Assembly: GCA_026399515.1 (NCBI GenBank)
Contig: JAPLQT010000127.1
Span: 1-52,126 of the forward strand
Length of the DNA stretch: 52,126 nucleotides
Reading direction: 5' to 3'
Source: Pseudomonadota bacterium
GTDB lineage: Bacteria > Pseudomonadota > Gammaproteobacteria > Burkholderiales > Rhodocyclaceae
Each line of letters begins with the position of its first letter. Positions within the stretch are counted from its first letter, which is position 1. Positions 18,391 to 27,100 of the stretch are shown one piece after another. The position numbers and the translations under genes are program-made. The notes under the pieces were generated by a model, which saw only the letters and a program-made list of their open reading frames with translations, had not been told where the DNA came from and made no database searches.

Positions 18391-19083
18391 TCATACCGAA
18401 AGCAACTCCAGCACGCCGTCCTTTTCCATGTCCGAACCCGCACCGCGCCGGACGATCTCGCCGCGCTCCATAACCAGGTACTGGTCGGCCAGCGACTGGG
18501 CGAAGTCGTAGTATTGCTCGACCAGCAGGATGGCCATGCTGCCTTCGGCGGCGAGGGCGCGAATCACCCGCTCGATGTCCTTGATGATGGAAGGCTGGAT
18601 GCCCTCGGTCGGTTCGTCGAGGATCAGCAACTTTGGGCCGAAGACCAGGGCGCGGCCGATGGCCAGTTGCTGTTGCTGGCCGCCGGAGAGATCGCCGCCA
18701 CGACGCCGCAGCATCTGTTTGAGGACCGGAAACATGTCGAAGATTTGTTCGGGGATTTTGGTGCCGCCGGGACGGGTGGCGAGGCCCATGCGCAGGTTCT
18801 CCTCGACGGTCAGGCGCGGGAAGATTTCTCGGCCTTGCGGCACGTAGCCGATGCCGGCCCGGACGCGCTCATGCGAAGGCGCGTGGGTGATGTCCTGTTC
18901 GCCGAAACGGATAGCCCCGCTCCTGGTGGGGACGAGGCCCATCAGGCATTTCAGCGGCGTGCTCTTGCCGACGCCGTTGCGGCCGAGCAGCGTGGTGACC
19001 TTGCCGGTGGGCGCGTCGAAAGCGATATCCCGGAGGATGTGGCTGCCGCCGTAATACTGGTTGAGATGGTCGACTGTCAACAT
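18391..19083 (-). CDS. urtE: Urea ABC transporter ATP-binding protein UrtE
   Basis: A 230-residue LivF-type ATPase. Walker A is GRNGVGKST, the signature LSGGQQQQLAIGRAL, Walker B LLILDEPTEGIQPSII. The EGIQPSIIKDIERVI sequence is characteristic of UrtE. In the nucleotide-contact position the Walker A is followed by PLKCLMGL, with Pro where Thr is common. It ends the five-gene urea transporter, directly before ureD. Confidence 0.96.
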   Translation of the reverse strand: MLTVDHLNQYYGGSHILRDIAFDAPTGKVTTLLGRNGVGKSTPLKCLMGLVPTRSGAIRFGEQDITHAPSHERVRAGIGYVPQGREIFPRLTVEENLRMGLATRPGGTKIPEQIFDMFPVLKQMLRRRGGDLSGGQQQQLAIGRALVFGPKLLILDEPTEGIQPSIIKDIERVIRALAAEGSMAILLVEQYYDFAQSLADQYLVMERGEIVRRGAGSDMEKDGVLELLSV

Positions 19084-19084
19084 G

Positions 19085-19936
19085 TCATCGGCCTAGATAA
19101 ACTTCAATGACGCGCTGGTCGTTCTGCACCGTGGCGAGATCACCTTCGGCCAGCACCGAGCCTTCGTGCAGGACCGTCACCGTACCGCCGAGCTGCTCGA
19201 TGAAGGCCATGTCGTGTTCGACGACGACCAGCGAGTGCTTGCCGGCCAGCGACTTGAACAGCTCGCCGGTGCGCGCGGTCTCGTCGTCGGTCATGCCGGC
19301 CACCGGCTCGTCGAGCAGCAGCAGGCGCGGGTCCTGCATCAGCAGCATGCCGATTTCCAGCCACTGTTTCTGGCCGTGCGAGAGCAGGCCAGCGGGGCGG
19401 TCGGCGGCATCCTGCAGGCGGATCTGTGTGAGCGTGTCGGCGATGCGATCGCGCGTCTCGTCGTCGATGGCGGAGAACAGGCTGCGGCGCACGCGCTTGT
19501 CGATCTTCATCGCCAGTTCGAGATTGTCGAAGACCGAGTGGTTCTCGAAGATGGTCGGCTTCTGGAACTTGCGGCCGATGCCGGCGTGGGCGATCTCTGG
19601 CTCCGACATGCGCGTCAGGTCGAGGGTCTGGCCGAAGAAGGCCTTGCCGCGGTCGGGCCGCGTCTTGCCGGTGATGACGTCCATCATGGTGGTCTTCCCG
19701 GCGCCATTGGGACCGATGATGCAGCGCAGTTCGCCGGCGTCTATGGTCAGCGCCAACTTGTTGAGCGCCTTGAAGCCGTCGAAGGATACGGTGATGCCTT
19801 CGAGGTAGAGGATCACGTTGTGCGAGAGGTCTAGCTCATCACCCTCGACCAGATGACTCAGGCCAGCCTGATCCTGGTCGGGACGTCCGTCGACGAGCTC
19901 CGCGACCGGAGGAAGTCCCTGTGGGATCGTGCTCAT
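19085..19936 (-). CDS. urtD: Urea ABC transporter ATP-binding protein UrtD
   Basis: A 283-residue LivG-type ATPase with an N-terminal extension of about 45 residues before the ABC core begins (VILYLEGITVSFDGFKAL). Walker A is GPNGAGKTT, the signature LSHGQKQWLEIGMLL (typical of UrtD), Walker B LLLLDEPVAGMTDDE, and the H-loop VVEHDMAFI. The start at ATG 19936 overlaps the urtC stop by 4 bp. A single base separates its stop from the urtE start. Confidence 0.96.
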   Translation of the reverse strand: MSTIPQGLPPVAELVDGRPDQDQAGLSHLVEGDELDLSHNVILYLEGITVSFDGFKALNKLALTIDAGELRCIIGPNGAGKTTMMDVITGKTRPDRGKAFFGQTLDLTRMSEPEIAHAGIGRKFQKPTIFENHSVFDNLELAMKIDKRVRRSLFSAIDDETRDRIADTLTQIRLQDAADRPAGLLSHGQKQWLEIGMLLMQDPRLLLLDEPVAGMTDDETARTGELFKSLAGKHSLVVVEHDMAFIEQLGGTVTVLHEGSVLAEGDLATVQNDQRVIEVYLGR

Positions 19937-21042
19937 GTCCTGCCCGCTTTCTGCCGCAGTCGTTTCCACAAGCCCACCACGCCGTCAGGCAGGTAGAGGG
20001 TGACGAGGACGAACAACGCGCCGAGGAAGAACAGCCAGTAGTCGGGAAAGGCCTGGGTGAAAAAGCTCTTGGACAGATTCACGATGGCCGCGCCTATCAC
20101 CGGCCCGATCAGGGTGGCGCGCCCGCCCACAGCCACCCAGATGGCGATCTCGATGGAGTTTGCGGGCGACATCTCGCCCGGGTTGATGATGCCCACCTGC
20201 GGCACGTACAGCGCGCCGGCGATGCCGCACAGCATGGCCGACACGGTCCAGATGAACAGCTTGTAGTGCAACGGGTTGTAGCCGATGAACATGACGCGGC
20301 TCTCGGCATCGCGGATGGCGGTCAGCACACGGCCGAACTTGGAGCTGACTAGGTAGCGTCCCAGCAGCAGGGTGAACATCAACATCAGCGCCGAGAGTGC
20401 GAACAACGCCACGCGCATCTCCGGCGCGGTGATCGGCAGACCTGCGATGCGCTTGAAATCGGTGAATCCGTTGTTGCCGCCGAAGCCGGTCTCGTTGCGG
20501 AAGAACAACAGCATGAAGGCGTAGGTCATGGCCTGGGTGATGATGGAGAAGTAGACTCCCTTGATGCGCGAGCGGAAAGCGAAGAAGCCGAACACCAGGG
20601 CCAGCAGCGCCGGGATCGCCACCACCTTGAACAGCGCGATGCCGAAGCTGTCGCTGCCGAACCAGTACCAGGGCAACGACTTCCAGTCGAGGAACACCAT
20701 GAAGTCCGGCAGGTCGGCGTGATAGGCGCCGTCGCGGCCGATCTGGCGCATCAGGTACTGGCCGAAGGCGTAGCCGCCGAGCGCGAAGAACACTCCGTGG
20801 CCGAGGCTGAGTATTCCCGCATAACCCCAGATCAGATCCATCGCCACCGCGACGATGGCGTAGCACATGATCTTGCCGCCCACCGCGATGACGTAGGCGG
20901 ATACATGCAGCGGGTGGTCAGGCGCCACGGCCAGGTGCAACAGCGGCAGCAGCACCAGGGTGAGCACGGCGAAGGCGGCCAGCGCCAGCCAGCCCTTCGT
21001 CGAAGTGGCGGAGAAGAAGCGAACCACGAATGGCGTTCTCAT
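19933..21042 (-). CDS. urtC: Urea ABC transporter permease UrtC
   Basis: A 369-residue membrane permease of the LivM type, with about ten transmembrane segments. Family markers are DLIWGYAGILSLGHGVFFALGGYAFGQYLMR, GVYFSIITQAMTYA, NNGFTDF and AIRDAESRVMFIGYNP in the coupling loop. ATG at 21042 overlaps the urtB stop by 4 bp; the upstream in-frame extension is a shadow of urtB. Confidence 0.96.
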   Translation of the reverse strand: MRTPFVVRFFSATSTKGWLALAAFAVLTLVLLPLLHLAVAPDHPLHVSAYVIAVGGKIMCYAIVAVAMDLIWGYAGILSLGHGVFFALGGYAFGQYLMRQIGRDGAYHADLPDFMVFLDWKSLPWYWFGSDSFGIALFKVVAIPALLALVFGFFAFRSRIKGVYFSIITQAMTYAFMLLFFRNETGFGGNNGFTDFKRIAGLPITAPEMRVALFALSALMLMFTLLLGRYLVSSKFGRVLTAIRDAESRVMFIGYNPLHYKLFIWTVSAMLCGIAGALYVPQVGIINPGEMSPANSIEIAIWVAVGGRATLIGPVIGAAIVNLSKSFFTQAFPDYWLFFLGALFVLVTLYLPDGVVGLWKRLRQKAGRT

Positions 21043-22556
21043 GATTCGACGAACCTGCCCTTGAGGGCGAACAGCCCCTGAGGACGTTTCTGGATGAACA
21101 TGATGATGAACACCAGCACCACGATCTTGGCTATCACCGCGCCGGCCCAGCCTTCCAGGAATTTGCTGACCACGCCGAGGCCGAGGGCGGCCCATACCGC
21201 GCCGGCGAGCTGGCCGACGCCGCCCAGCACCACCACCATGAAGGAGTCGACGATATAGCCTTGGCCCATGTCCGGACCGACGTTGGCGATCTGCGACAGC
21301 GCCACCCCGCCCAGGCCGGCGATGCCGGCGCCGAGCGCGAAAGCGACGCTGTCGATCTGCGCCGTCGGCACGCCGACGCAGCCGGCCATGGCGCGGTTCT
21401 GCGTCACGGCGCGGACGAACAGGCCGAGCCGGGTGCGGTTCATCAACACCCAGACGAGAGCCAGCACGAACAGCGCAAAGCCTACGATGACGATGCGGTT
21501 GAGCGGCAGCACGATGCTCGGCATCAGTTCGATGCCGCCGGACATCCAGGACGGGTTGGCGACCTCGACGTTCTGCGCGCCGAACAGCACGCGCGCCGCC
21601 TGGATCAGGATCAGCGACAGGCCCCAGGTGGCGAGCAGGGTTTCCAGCGGCCGGCCGTAGAGCCAGCGGATCACCGTGCGTTCCAGCAGCACGCCGACCG
21701 CCGCGGCTGCGGCGAAGGCGAGGGGAATCGCCGCCAGCACATACCAGTCCAGCCAGCCCGGCAGGTAGGTGCGGAACTGGGCCTGCATGAAGTAGGTGGC
21801 GTAGGCGCCTATCATCAGCAACTCGCCGTGAGCCATGTTGATGACGCCCATCACGCCATAGGTGATGGCGAGGCCCAGCGCGGCCAGCAGCAAGATGCTG
21901 CCCAGCGACAGGCCGGAAAAAATCCGCCCGACCGTCTCGCCGAGCGCCAGCCGCGACTTGACTTCGGCGTGGGCGGCGATGGCGGCGCGGCGCACCGTTA
22001 CCTCGGATTCATTGGCGGGGTCGGTCATCGCCAGCAACAGCAGCTTGATATTCGGGTCACCGCTGCCCGCCAAAGCCTTGACCGCGGTGAGGCGCACCGC
22101 GGCATCGGCATGCTTGAGGGTGGCCAGGGCATAGGCCTGGGCGATGGCCGCCTTCACCTTGTCGTCGGTCTCCTTATCGCGGGCGCGCGCCAGCATGGGC
22201 GCCATGCCGGGATCGGCCTCGTTGGCGAGATTCACCGTCAACTCCTTGGCGGCGGCGAGGCGGATCTTGCGGTCGGGATGAAACAGCTTGAGCGCCGCGA
22301 GTGCACCGTCGATCTCGCGCCGAACCCGGTTGTTGATGGTGATGGCTTCCCCGTCTGCGCCTTGCAGCGTGCCATCGACCAGTGCCTGCAATATTCCCAG
22401 TGCCTCAGGCTCCGCGGACTGGGCGAGTTTCTGGATGGCGGCGATCTTTACGTCTGAATCCTCGTCGCCGAGCTGGGTCACTACGGCGCGATCCAGCGCC
22501 GCGAATGTCGGCAACGTGAAGAGCCAGAGCAGCAGGGCGAGGAAGATGGGTTTCAT
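21039..22556 (-). CDS. urtB: Urea ABC transporter permease UrtB, with N-terminal periplasmic repeat domain
   Basis: A 505-residue protein in two parts. Residues 1-20 form a signal-like segment. Residues 21-205 are helical repeats of HEAT type (DEDSDVKIAAIQKLAQS, DRKIRLAAAKELTVNL, DAAVRLTAVKALAGSG, VTVRRAAIAA). Residues 210-505 form the LivH-like permease (LAITYGVMGVINMAHGELLMIGAYATYFMQ; AVTQNRAMAGCVGVP coupling loop; KRPQGLFALKGR). Such an extension is a known property of proteobacterial UrtB. It is separated from urtA by 61 bp containing a stable hairpin. Confidence 0.95.
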   Translation of the reverse strand: MKPIFLALLLWLFTLPTFAALDRAVVTQLGDEDSDVKIAAIQKLAQSAEPEALGILQALVDGTLQGADGEAITINNRVRREIDGALAALKLFHPDRKIRLAAAKELTVNLANEADPGMAPMLARARDKETDDKVKAAIAQAYALATLKHADAAVRLTAVKALAGSGDPNIKLLLLAMTDPANESEVTVRRAAIAAHAEVKSRLALGETVGRIFSGLSLGSILLLAALGLAITYGVMGVINMAHGELLMIGAYATYFMQAQFRTYLPGWLDWYVLAAIPLAFAAAAAVGVLLERTVIRWLYGRPLETLLATWGLSLILIQAARVLFGAQNVEVANPSWMSGGIELMPSIVLPLNRIVIVGFALFVLALVWVLMNRTRLGLFVRAVTQNRAMAGCVGVPTAQIDSVAFALGAGIAGLGGVALSQIANVGPDMGQGYIVDSFMVVVLGGVGQLAGAVWAALGLGVVSKFLEGWAGAVIAKIVVLVFIIMFIQKRPQGLFALKGRFVES

Positions 22557-22577
22557 GTTTCTATTGGACCGGAATAC

Positions 22578-22597
22578 CCTCCGGCCTCGGCCGGAGG
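22578..22597 (-). other. Intercistronic hairpin between urtA and urtB
   Basis: A perfect 9-bp GC-rich inverted repeat, 22578-22586 with 22589-22597, has a minimal 2-nt centre (probably 8 pairs with a 4-nt loop in RNA). No T-run follows on the minus strand. It starts 20 bp after the urtA stop. Stabilisation of the upstream urtA message, giving excess binding protein, is the likely role. Confidence 0.6.
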
Positions 22598-22617
22598 ATC
22601 TGCTGCATCAGGCTTGG

Positions 22618-23886
22618 TTATTTGCTATCCGGCTCGTCCTTCTTCTTGTCGTTGCCGGCGATGAAGGGGCTCCAGGGCTGGGCCTTGACCGGGCCCTTGG
22701 TCTTCCAGACGACGTTGAACTGGCCGTCGGCCTTCACTTCGCCGATGAACACTGGCTTGTGGAGGTGGTGGTTCTTCGGGTCCATCTGGATCTCGAAGCC
22801 CGATGGCGCCTTGAATTTCTGCCCACCGACGGCGGCGATGACCTTGTCAACGTCGGTGGTCTTGGCCTTCTCCACCGCCTGCGCCCACATGTGGATGCCG
22901 ACATAGGTGGCTTCCATCGGGTCGTTGGTGACGACGCTCTCGGCCTTGGGCAGTTTCTGTTTCTTGGCCCAGTCGCGATAGAGCTTGATGAAGGCGTCGT
23001 TCTGCGGATTCTTGATCGATTCGAAGTAGTTCCAGGCGGCGAGATGTCCCACCAACGGTTTCGTATCGACGCCGCGCAATTCCTCTTCGCCCACCGAGAA
23101 GGCCACGACGGGCACATCGGTCGCCTTCAGGCCGGCATTGCCGAGCTCTTTGTAGAACGGCACATTGGAGTCGCCGTTGATGGTGGACACCACCGCCGTC
23201 TTCTTGCCTTCGGAAGCGAATTTCTTGATCTTGGCGATGATGGTCTGGTAATCCGAATGGCCGAAGGGCGTGTAGTCTTCCATGATGTCGGCATCGGCCA
23301 CGCCCTTGCTCTTGAGGAAGGCGCGCAGGATCTTGTTGGTGGTGCGCGGATAGACGTAGTCAGTGCCGAGCAGCACCCAACGCTTGGCGGAACCGCCGTC
23401 CTTGCTCATCAGGTACTCGACCGCCGGGATGGCCTGCTGGTTGGGCGCGGCGCCGGTGTAGAAGACGTTCTTTTCCAACTCCTCGCCTTCATATTGCACG
23501 GGATAAAAGAGCAGGCTGTTGAGTTCCTTGAACACCGGGTTCACCGACTTGCGCGATACCGAGGTCCAGCAACCGAAGACGACGGCGACCTTGTCCTGGC
23601 TGATCAGTTGCCGGGCCTTCTCGGCGAACAGCGGCCAGTTCGAGGCCGGGTCGACCACCACCGCTTCGAGTTGCTTGCCCAGCACGCCGCCCTTGGCATT
23701 GATCTCGGCGATGGTCATCAGGGCGGTTTCCTTCAGCGCCGTTTCCGATATGGCCATGGTGCCGGAGAGGGAATGCAGAATGCCGACCTTGATGGTGTCG
23801 GCGGCATGAACAGAGAATGAAGTTGCGCCGATGGCGGCGATAGAAGCGGAAAGCGTCAGTGCCTTGATGAAATTGCGACGTTTCAT
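22618..23886 (-). CDS. urtA: Urea-binding periplasmic protein UrtA
   Basis: A 422-residue substrate-binding protein for the urea ABC transporter. The N-terminus MKRRNFIKALTLSASIAA has a twin-arginine style RRNFIK motif followed by a hydrophobic core, with cleavage likely after SVHA, so Tat export is possible. The mature part begins ADTIKVGILHSLSGTMAISE, typical of UrtA, and contains CWTSVSRKSVNPVFKELNSLLFYPVQYEGEE. ATG at 23886 has GGGAG about eight bases upstream. It heads the urt-ure block and lies behind a sigma-54 promoter. Confidence 0.97.
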   Translation of the reverse strand: MKRRNFIKALTLSASIAAIGATSFSVHAADTIKVGILHSLSGTMAISETALKETALMTIAEINAKGGVLGKQLEAVVVDPASNWPLFAEKARQLISQDKVAVVFGCWTSVSRKSVNPVFKELNSLLFYPVQYEGEELEKNVFYTGAAPNQQAIPAVEYLMSKDGGSAKRWVLLGTDYVYPRTTNKILRAFLKSKGVADADIMEDYTPFGHSDYQTIIAKIKKFASEGKKTAVVSTINGDSNVPFYKELGNAGLKATDVPVVAFSVGEEELRGVDTKPLVGHLAAWNYFESIKNPQNDAFIKLYRDWAKKQKLPKAESVVTNDPMEATYVGIHMWAQAVEKAKTTDVDKVIAAVGGQKFKAPSGFEIQMDPKNHHLHKPVFIGEVKADGQFNVVWKTKGPVKAQPWSPFIAGNDKKKDEPDSK

Positions 23887-23954
23887 GGATGAACTCCCTG
23901 GTAGTTGAGAAATGGGCCAAACCGGTGCGCGATGTGACGCGGCAAACCTCAATC

Positions 23955-23970
23955 AGCGAATAGCGTGCCA
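23955..23970 (-). promoter_or_regulatory. Sigma-54 (RpoN) promoter of urtA
   Basis: On the minus strand, TGGCACG-N4-TCGCT reads from 23970 to 23955. It matches the consensus TGGCACG-N4-TTGCW at every position but one, with the invariant GG and GC dinucleotides at the correct spacing. Predicted initiation near 23943 leaves a leader of about 57 nt to the urtA ATG. No other gene lies between. Nitrogen-regulated urea uptake and hydrolysis is the natural reading. Confidence 0.78.
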
Positions 23971-24068
23971 GGGCTTGGCCGGCAATCGGCGGATGCCGCG
24001 CAAGCGAAGTGCAGCAAGGCTTTAGGAGATGCCGGGGAGTTTCTTGTTGGCGGGAGGAAACACTGGTA

Positions 24069-24115
24069 AGAGCGATGATGGTGCGTCGAATTGCCCTATG
24101 CACCAAACCGGCGCG
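24069..24115 (-). promoter_or_regulatory. Two NtrC-like enhancer sites upstream of urtA
   Basis: One strong half-site in each of two windows fits the NtrC palindrome TGCACCA-N3-TGGTGCA: TGGTGCG at 24079-24085 and TGCACCA at 24099-24105. The opposite halves match only 3/7 and 4/7. The two site centres are about 30 bp (three helical turns) apart and lie about 134 and 164 bp upstream of the predicted sigma-54 start, a typical enhancer distance. It is convincing in position but only moderate in sequence. Confidence 0.5.
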
Positions 24116-24141
24116 GCTGTTAGCGCACCCGACGACTGCCC

Positions 24142-27100
24142 TTACTTGTTGCGCGCTTCACTCAAGGCCGCCGACAGCGCCAGGAGCTTGCCGATCAATT
24201 TGTCGCGCAGGGTGTTGAGATCGATCAGGCGATCCAGGGCTTGGCCCAGGCGATCCGCCAACTTGTGGGCGACGAGTTCCTGGCCCAACTGGTGCACCTC
24301 TTCATGAATAGCGTCGAGATCCTGGAACTCGGGAACGTGTCCAAAGTGTATCTTGCCTTCGCCGTGGTACCAGACGCCGAAGCGGCAGAGATGGGAGTCG
24401 AAGGGGGGAGGTCTGTCGGAGATGCCCGATAGCCAGTTTCCCATCCATCTCACCCAGTAGCGATGATCGACCTCGGCATACACCAAAGGCAGTTCATTGC
24501 GATTCAAGACCAGGTCGCTGTATGCAACCCAACTCGGGTTCGGTTGCCACTGCCGAGTCCACTGGGCCAGCTTTTCCGCGGGCATGGGGCGGGCAATGCC
24601 ATAACCCTGGCCATGATCGCAGCCCAGCTTGAGCAGCATTTGTCCATGCTCCACGGTTTCCACCCCCTCGGCGATCACGATACGATGGAAGGCAGCGGCG
24701 AGACCGATGACACCCTCGACGATCGATAGATCTTCCGTGTCCCACAACATGTCCTGGACGAAGCTCTGGTCGATCTTGAGGATATTCGCCGGCAGGCGCT
24801 TGAGGTAGGTCAGCGATGAGTAGCCGGTGCCGAAATCATCCAGGGAGATGCTCAATCCCAGCGCCTGGCATTCCCTGATGACCTGGGAGACATGGAGTAT
24901 GTCTTCCAGGGCGGCCGTTTCCAGCAACTCCAGTTCCAGGTTTTGCGCCTTGACCGATTGGTGGAGATCCAGTTTCTCTTTCAGGCCATGCAGGAAATCA
25001 TGCTGCTGCAAATGGAACGCCGCGATGTTGACGCTGACCGCAATCTCGAAGCCGTCCTTGGCCCAGGCAGCCATCTGGCCCAACGCGGTATTCAGCACCC
25101 AGTCGCCGAGCTTGGAGATCAATTCGCTGCCCTCGATCAAGGGCAGAAACTCTCCCGGTGCCACCACACCTCGCTCGGGATGCTGCCAGCGGATCAGCGC
25201 TTCCGCCCCGATCACCTTGCCCTCGCGCATATTGACCTTGGGCTGGTAGTAAAGCACGAACTCTTCTTGTTCCAGCGCCTGGGCGATGCGCTGGTAGCTC
25301 TCTTGATGGGATCTCGTCAGCTTGTCGCGTTCCTGGTCAAACAGGTGGTAACGGTTTTTCCCGGCTTGCTTGGCCTGATACATGGCCTGGTCGGCATGGC
25401 GCAGCAAGGTGTCCGGGTCGCCGCTGTCCAAGGGGAAAAGCGTTACCCCTAGGCTGGCGCCGCCGATCCGGGCCAGGGTGTCGCCCTCACGCAAGGCCTC
25501 CTTCAAGCGTTGCGACAAGACGATCAGCAATGCGTCCCCGGTTTCGTGGCCGTGGTTGTCATTGACTTCCTTGAAGCCGTCGAGGTCGAGATAGACCAGC
25601 GCCATTAGATTTTCCCGCCGCCGCGTCTGCGCAGTGGCCTGCCTCAGGCGGTCGGCCAGCACGACCCGGTTGGGCAGGCCGGTGAGCGCATCGTAGTGGG
25701 CGATCCGCTCCAACTGGTCTTGATGCTCCTTGAGGGAAGAGATGTCGGAGAACAGCGCGACATAGTTTTGCAGCAAGCCTTCGGCATCTTTCACGGCGCT
25801 GATATTGAGCATTTCCACATACAGCTCGCCGGTCTTGCGCCGATTCCAGATTTCACCGGACCAATGTCCTTTGGTCTTCAAATCGTCCCACATGGCTACA
25901 TAGAATTCCGGATCCTGGCGGCCTGACTTGAGGATGCGCGGGTTCTGCCCGATCGCTTCCTCACGGCTGTAGCCGGTGATGCGCGTGAAGGTGTCATTGA
26001 CGTCGATGATGGTGCCCTCGGCGTCGGTGATGGTGATGCCTTCCTGGGCATAGGTGAACACGTTGGCTGCCAATTGAAGATGGGCTTCGGCCTGCTTGCG
26101 CTCGGTAATGTCCATGATCACGCCGACCAGGCCGATCATTTCCCCGTCAGCGCCCATCCGCTGGCTGGCGGTCAAATGGCCCCAGAACTCGCTGCCGTCT
26201 TCTCGCCAATAGCGCCGCTCCAGATCGACGTTCCGGATGTCACTGGCCAACAGCGCCAGCAACTTTTGCCGGCCGACTTCCCGTTCGGAAGGGTGCACGT
26301 GCGTCACATATTCACTGCCGATCAGCTTTTCCATCGGACACAAGAACATTTCAGCCATGCGCCGGTTGGCATGAATCAGGTTACCCTGCATATCCCCCTC
26401 GAAAATGGCGACGCTGGCCGTGTCGTAAATCAGCCGCAGTTCCTCGGTGCTATCGAACCGGGCCTTCTCCGCCTGCGCCCGTTCGATGGACATGGCCACC
26501 TGTTCCGACACGAATTGAAGCAGCGCCTTGTCCCGGCTGGTGTAACGAACCTGTCCCGAATAAGTTTGAACCGCGAGCACGCCGACGGTGCGCTTTTCGG
26601 TCTTGAGCGGCACGCCCAGCCAGTCGACGAAATGGCTGCCCAGTACGGCATTGGCTTCCTTGGCCGCGGCTACCAGAGTCTCAGGGGTTAACAGCAGGGC
26701 TTCCCCGGTCCTCAGCACCGTCTCCGTCAGGCCGCCGGCGCCAAACTTGCGCGGTAAGGGAGCCGGATCCTGTTCGTCCACGAAGTACGGGAAGCTGATT
26801 TCCTCGGTGGTCTCGTCGTACAGCGCCACGAAGAAATTCTTGGCCGGCATCAGGCCGCCGATGATCTGGTGGATTTGCTGCAGCAGTGTGGGCAGATCGA
26901 GGGCGGAATGGGAGGCTTCGGAAATGCTGTGCAGCGCCAGTTGCAGGTTCTCCGCCTGCTTTCTCTCGGTGACGTCGGTGGCGATTACGGCGATCTCCGA
27001 GACGTCACCCTGGCTATCGATCACGGGAAAATAGGTGGCGAAATAAGACCGGCCGTTTCTGTCGTCGTCGGTGGTGAAAGGCTTTTTGGAGCGGATGACG

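Noticed and set aside
21975-22500. UrtB as a novel gene fusion
   Set aside because: The N-terminal helical-repeat extension is a usual feature of proteobacterial UrtB proteins.
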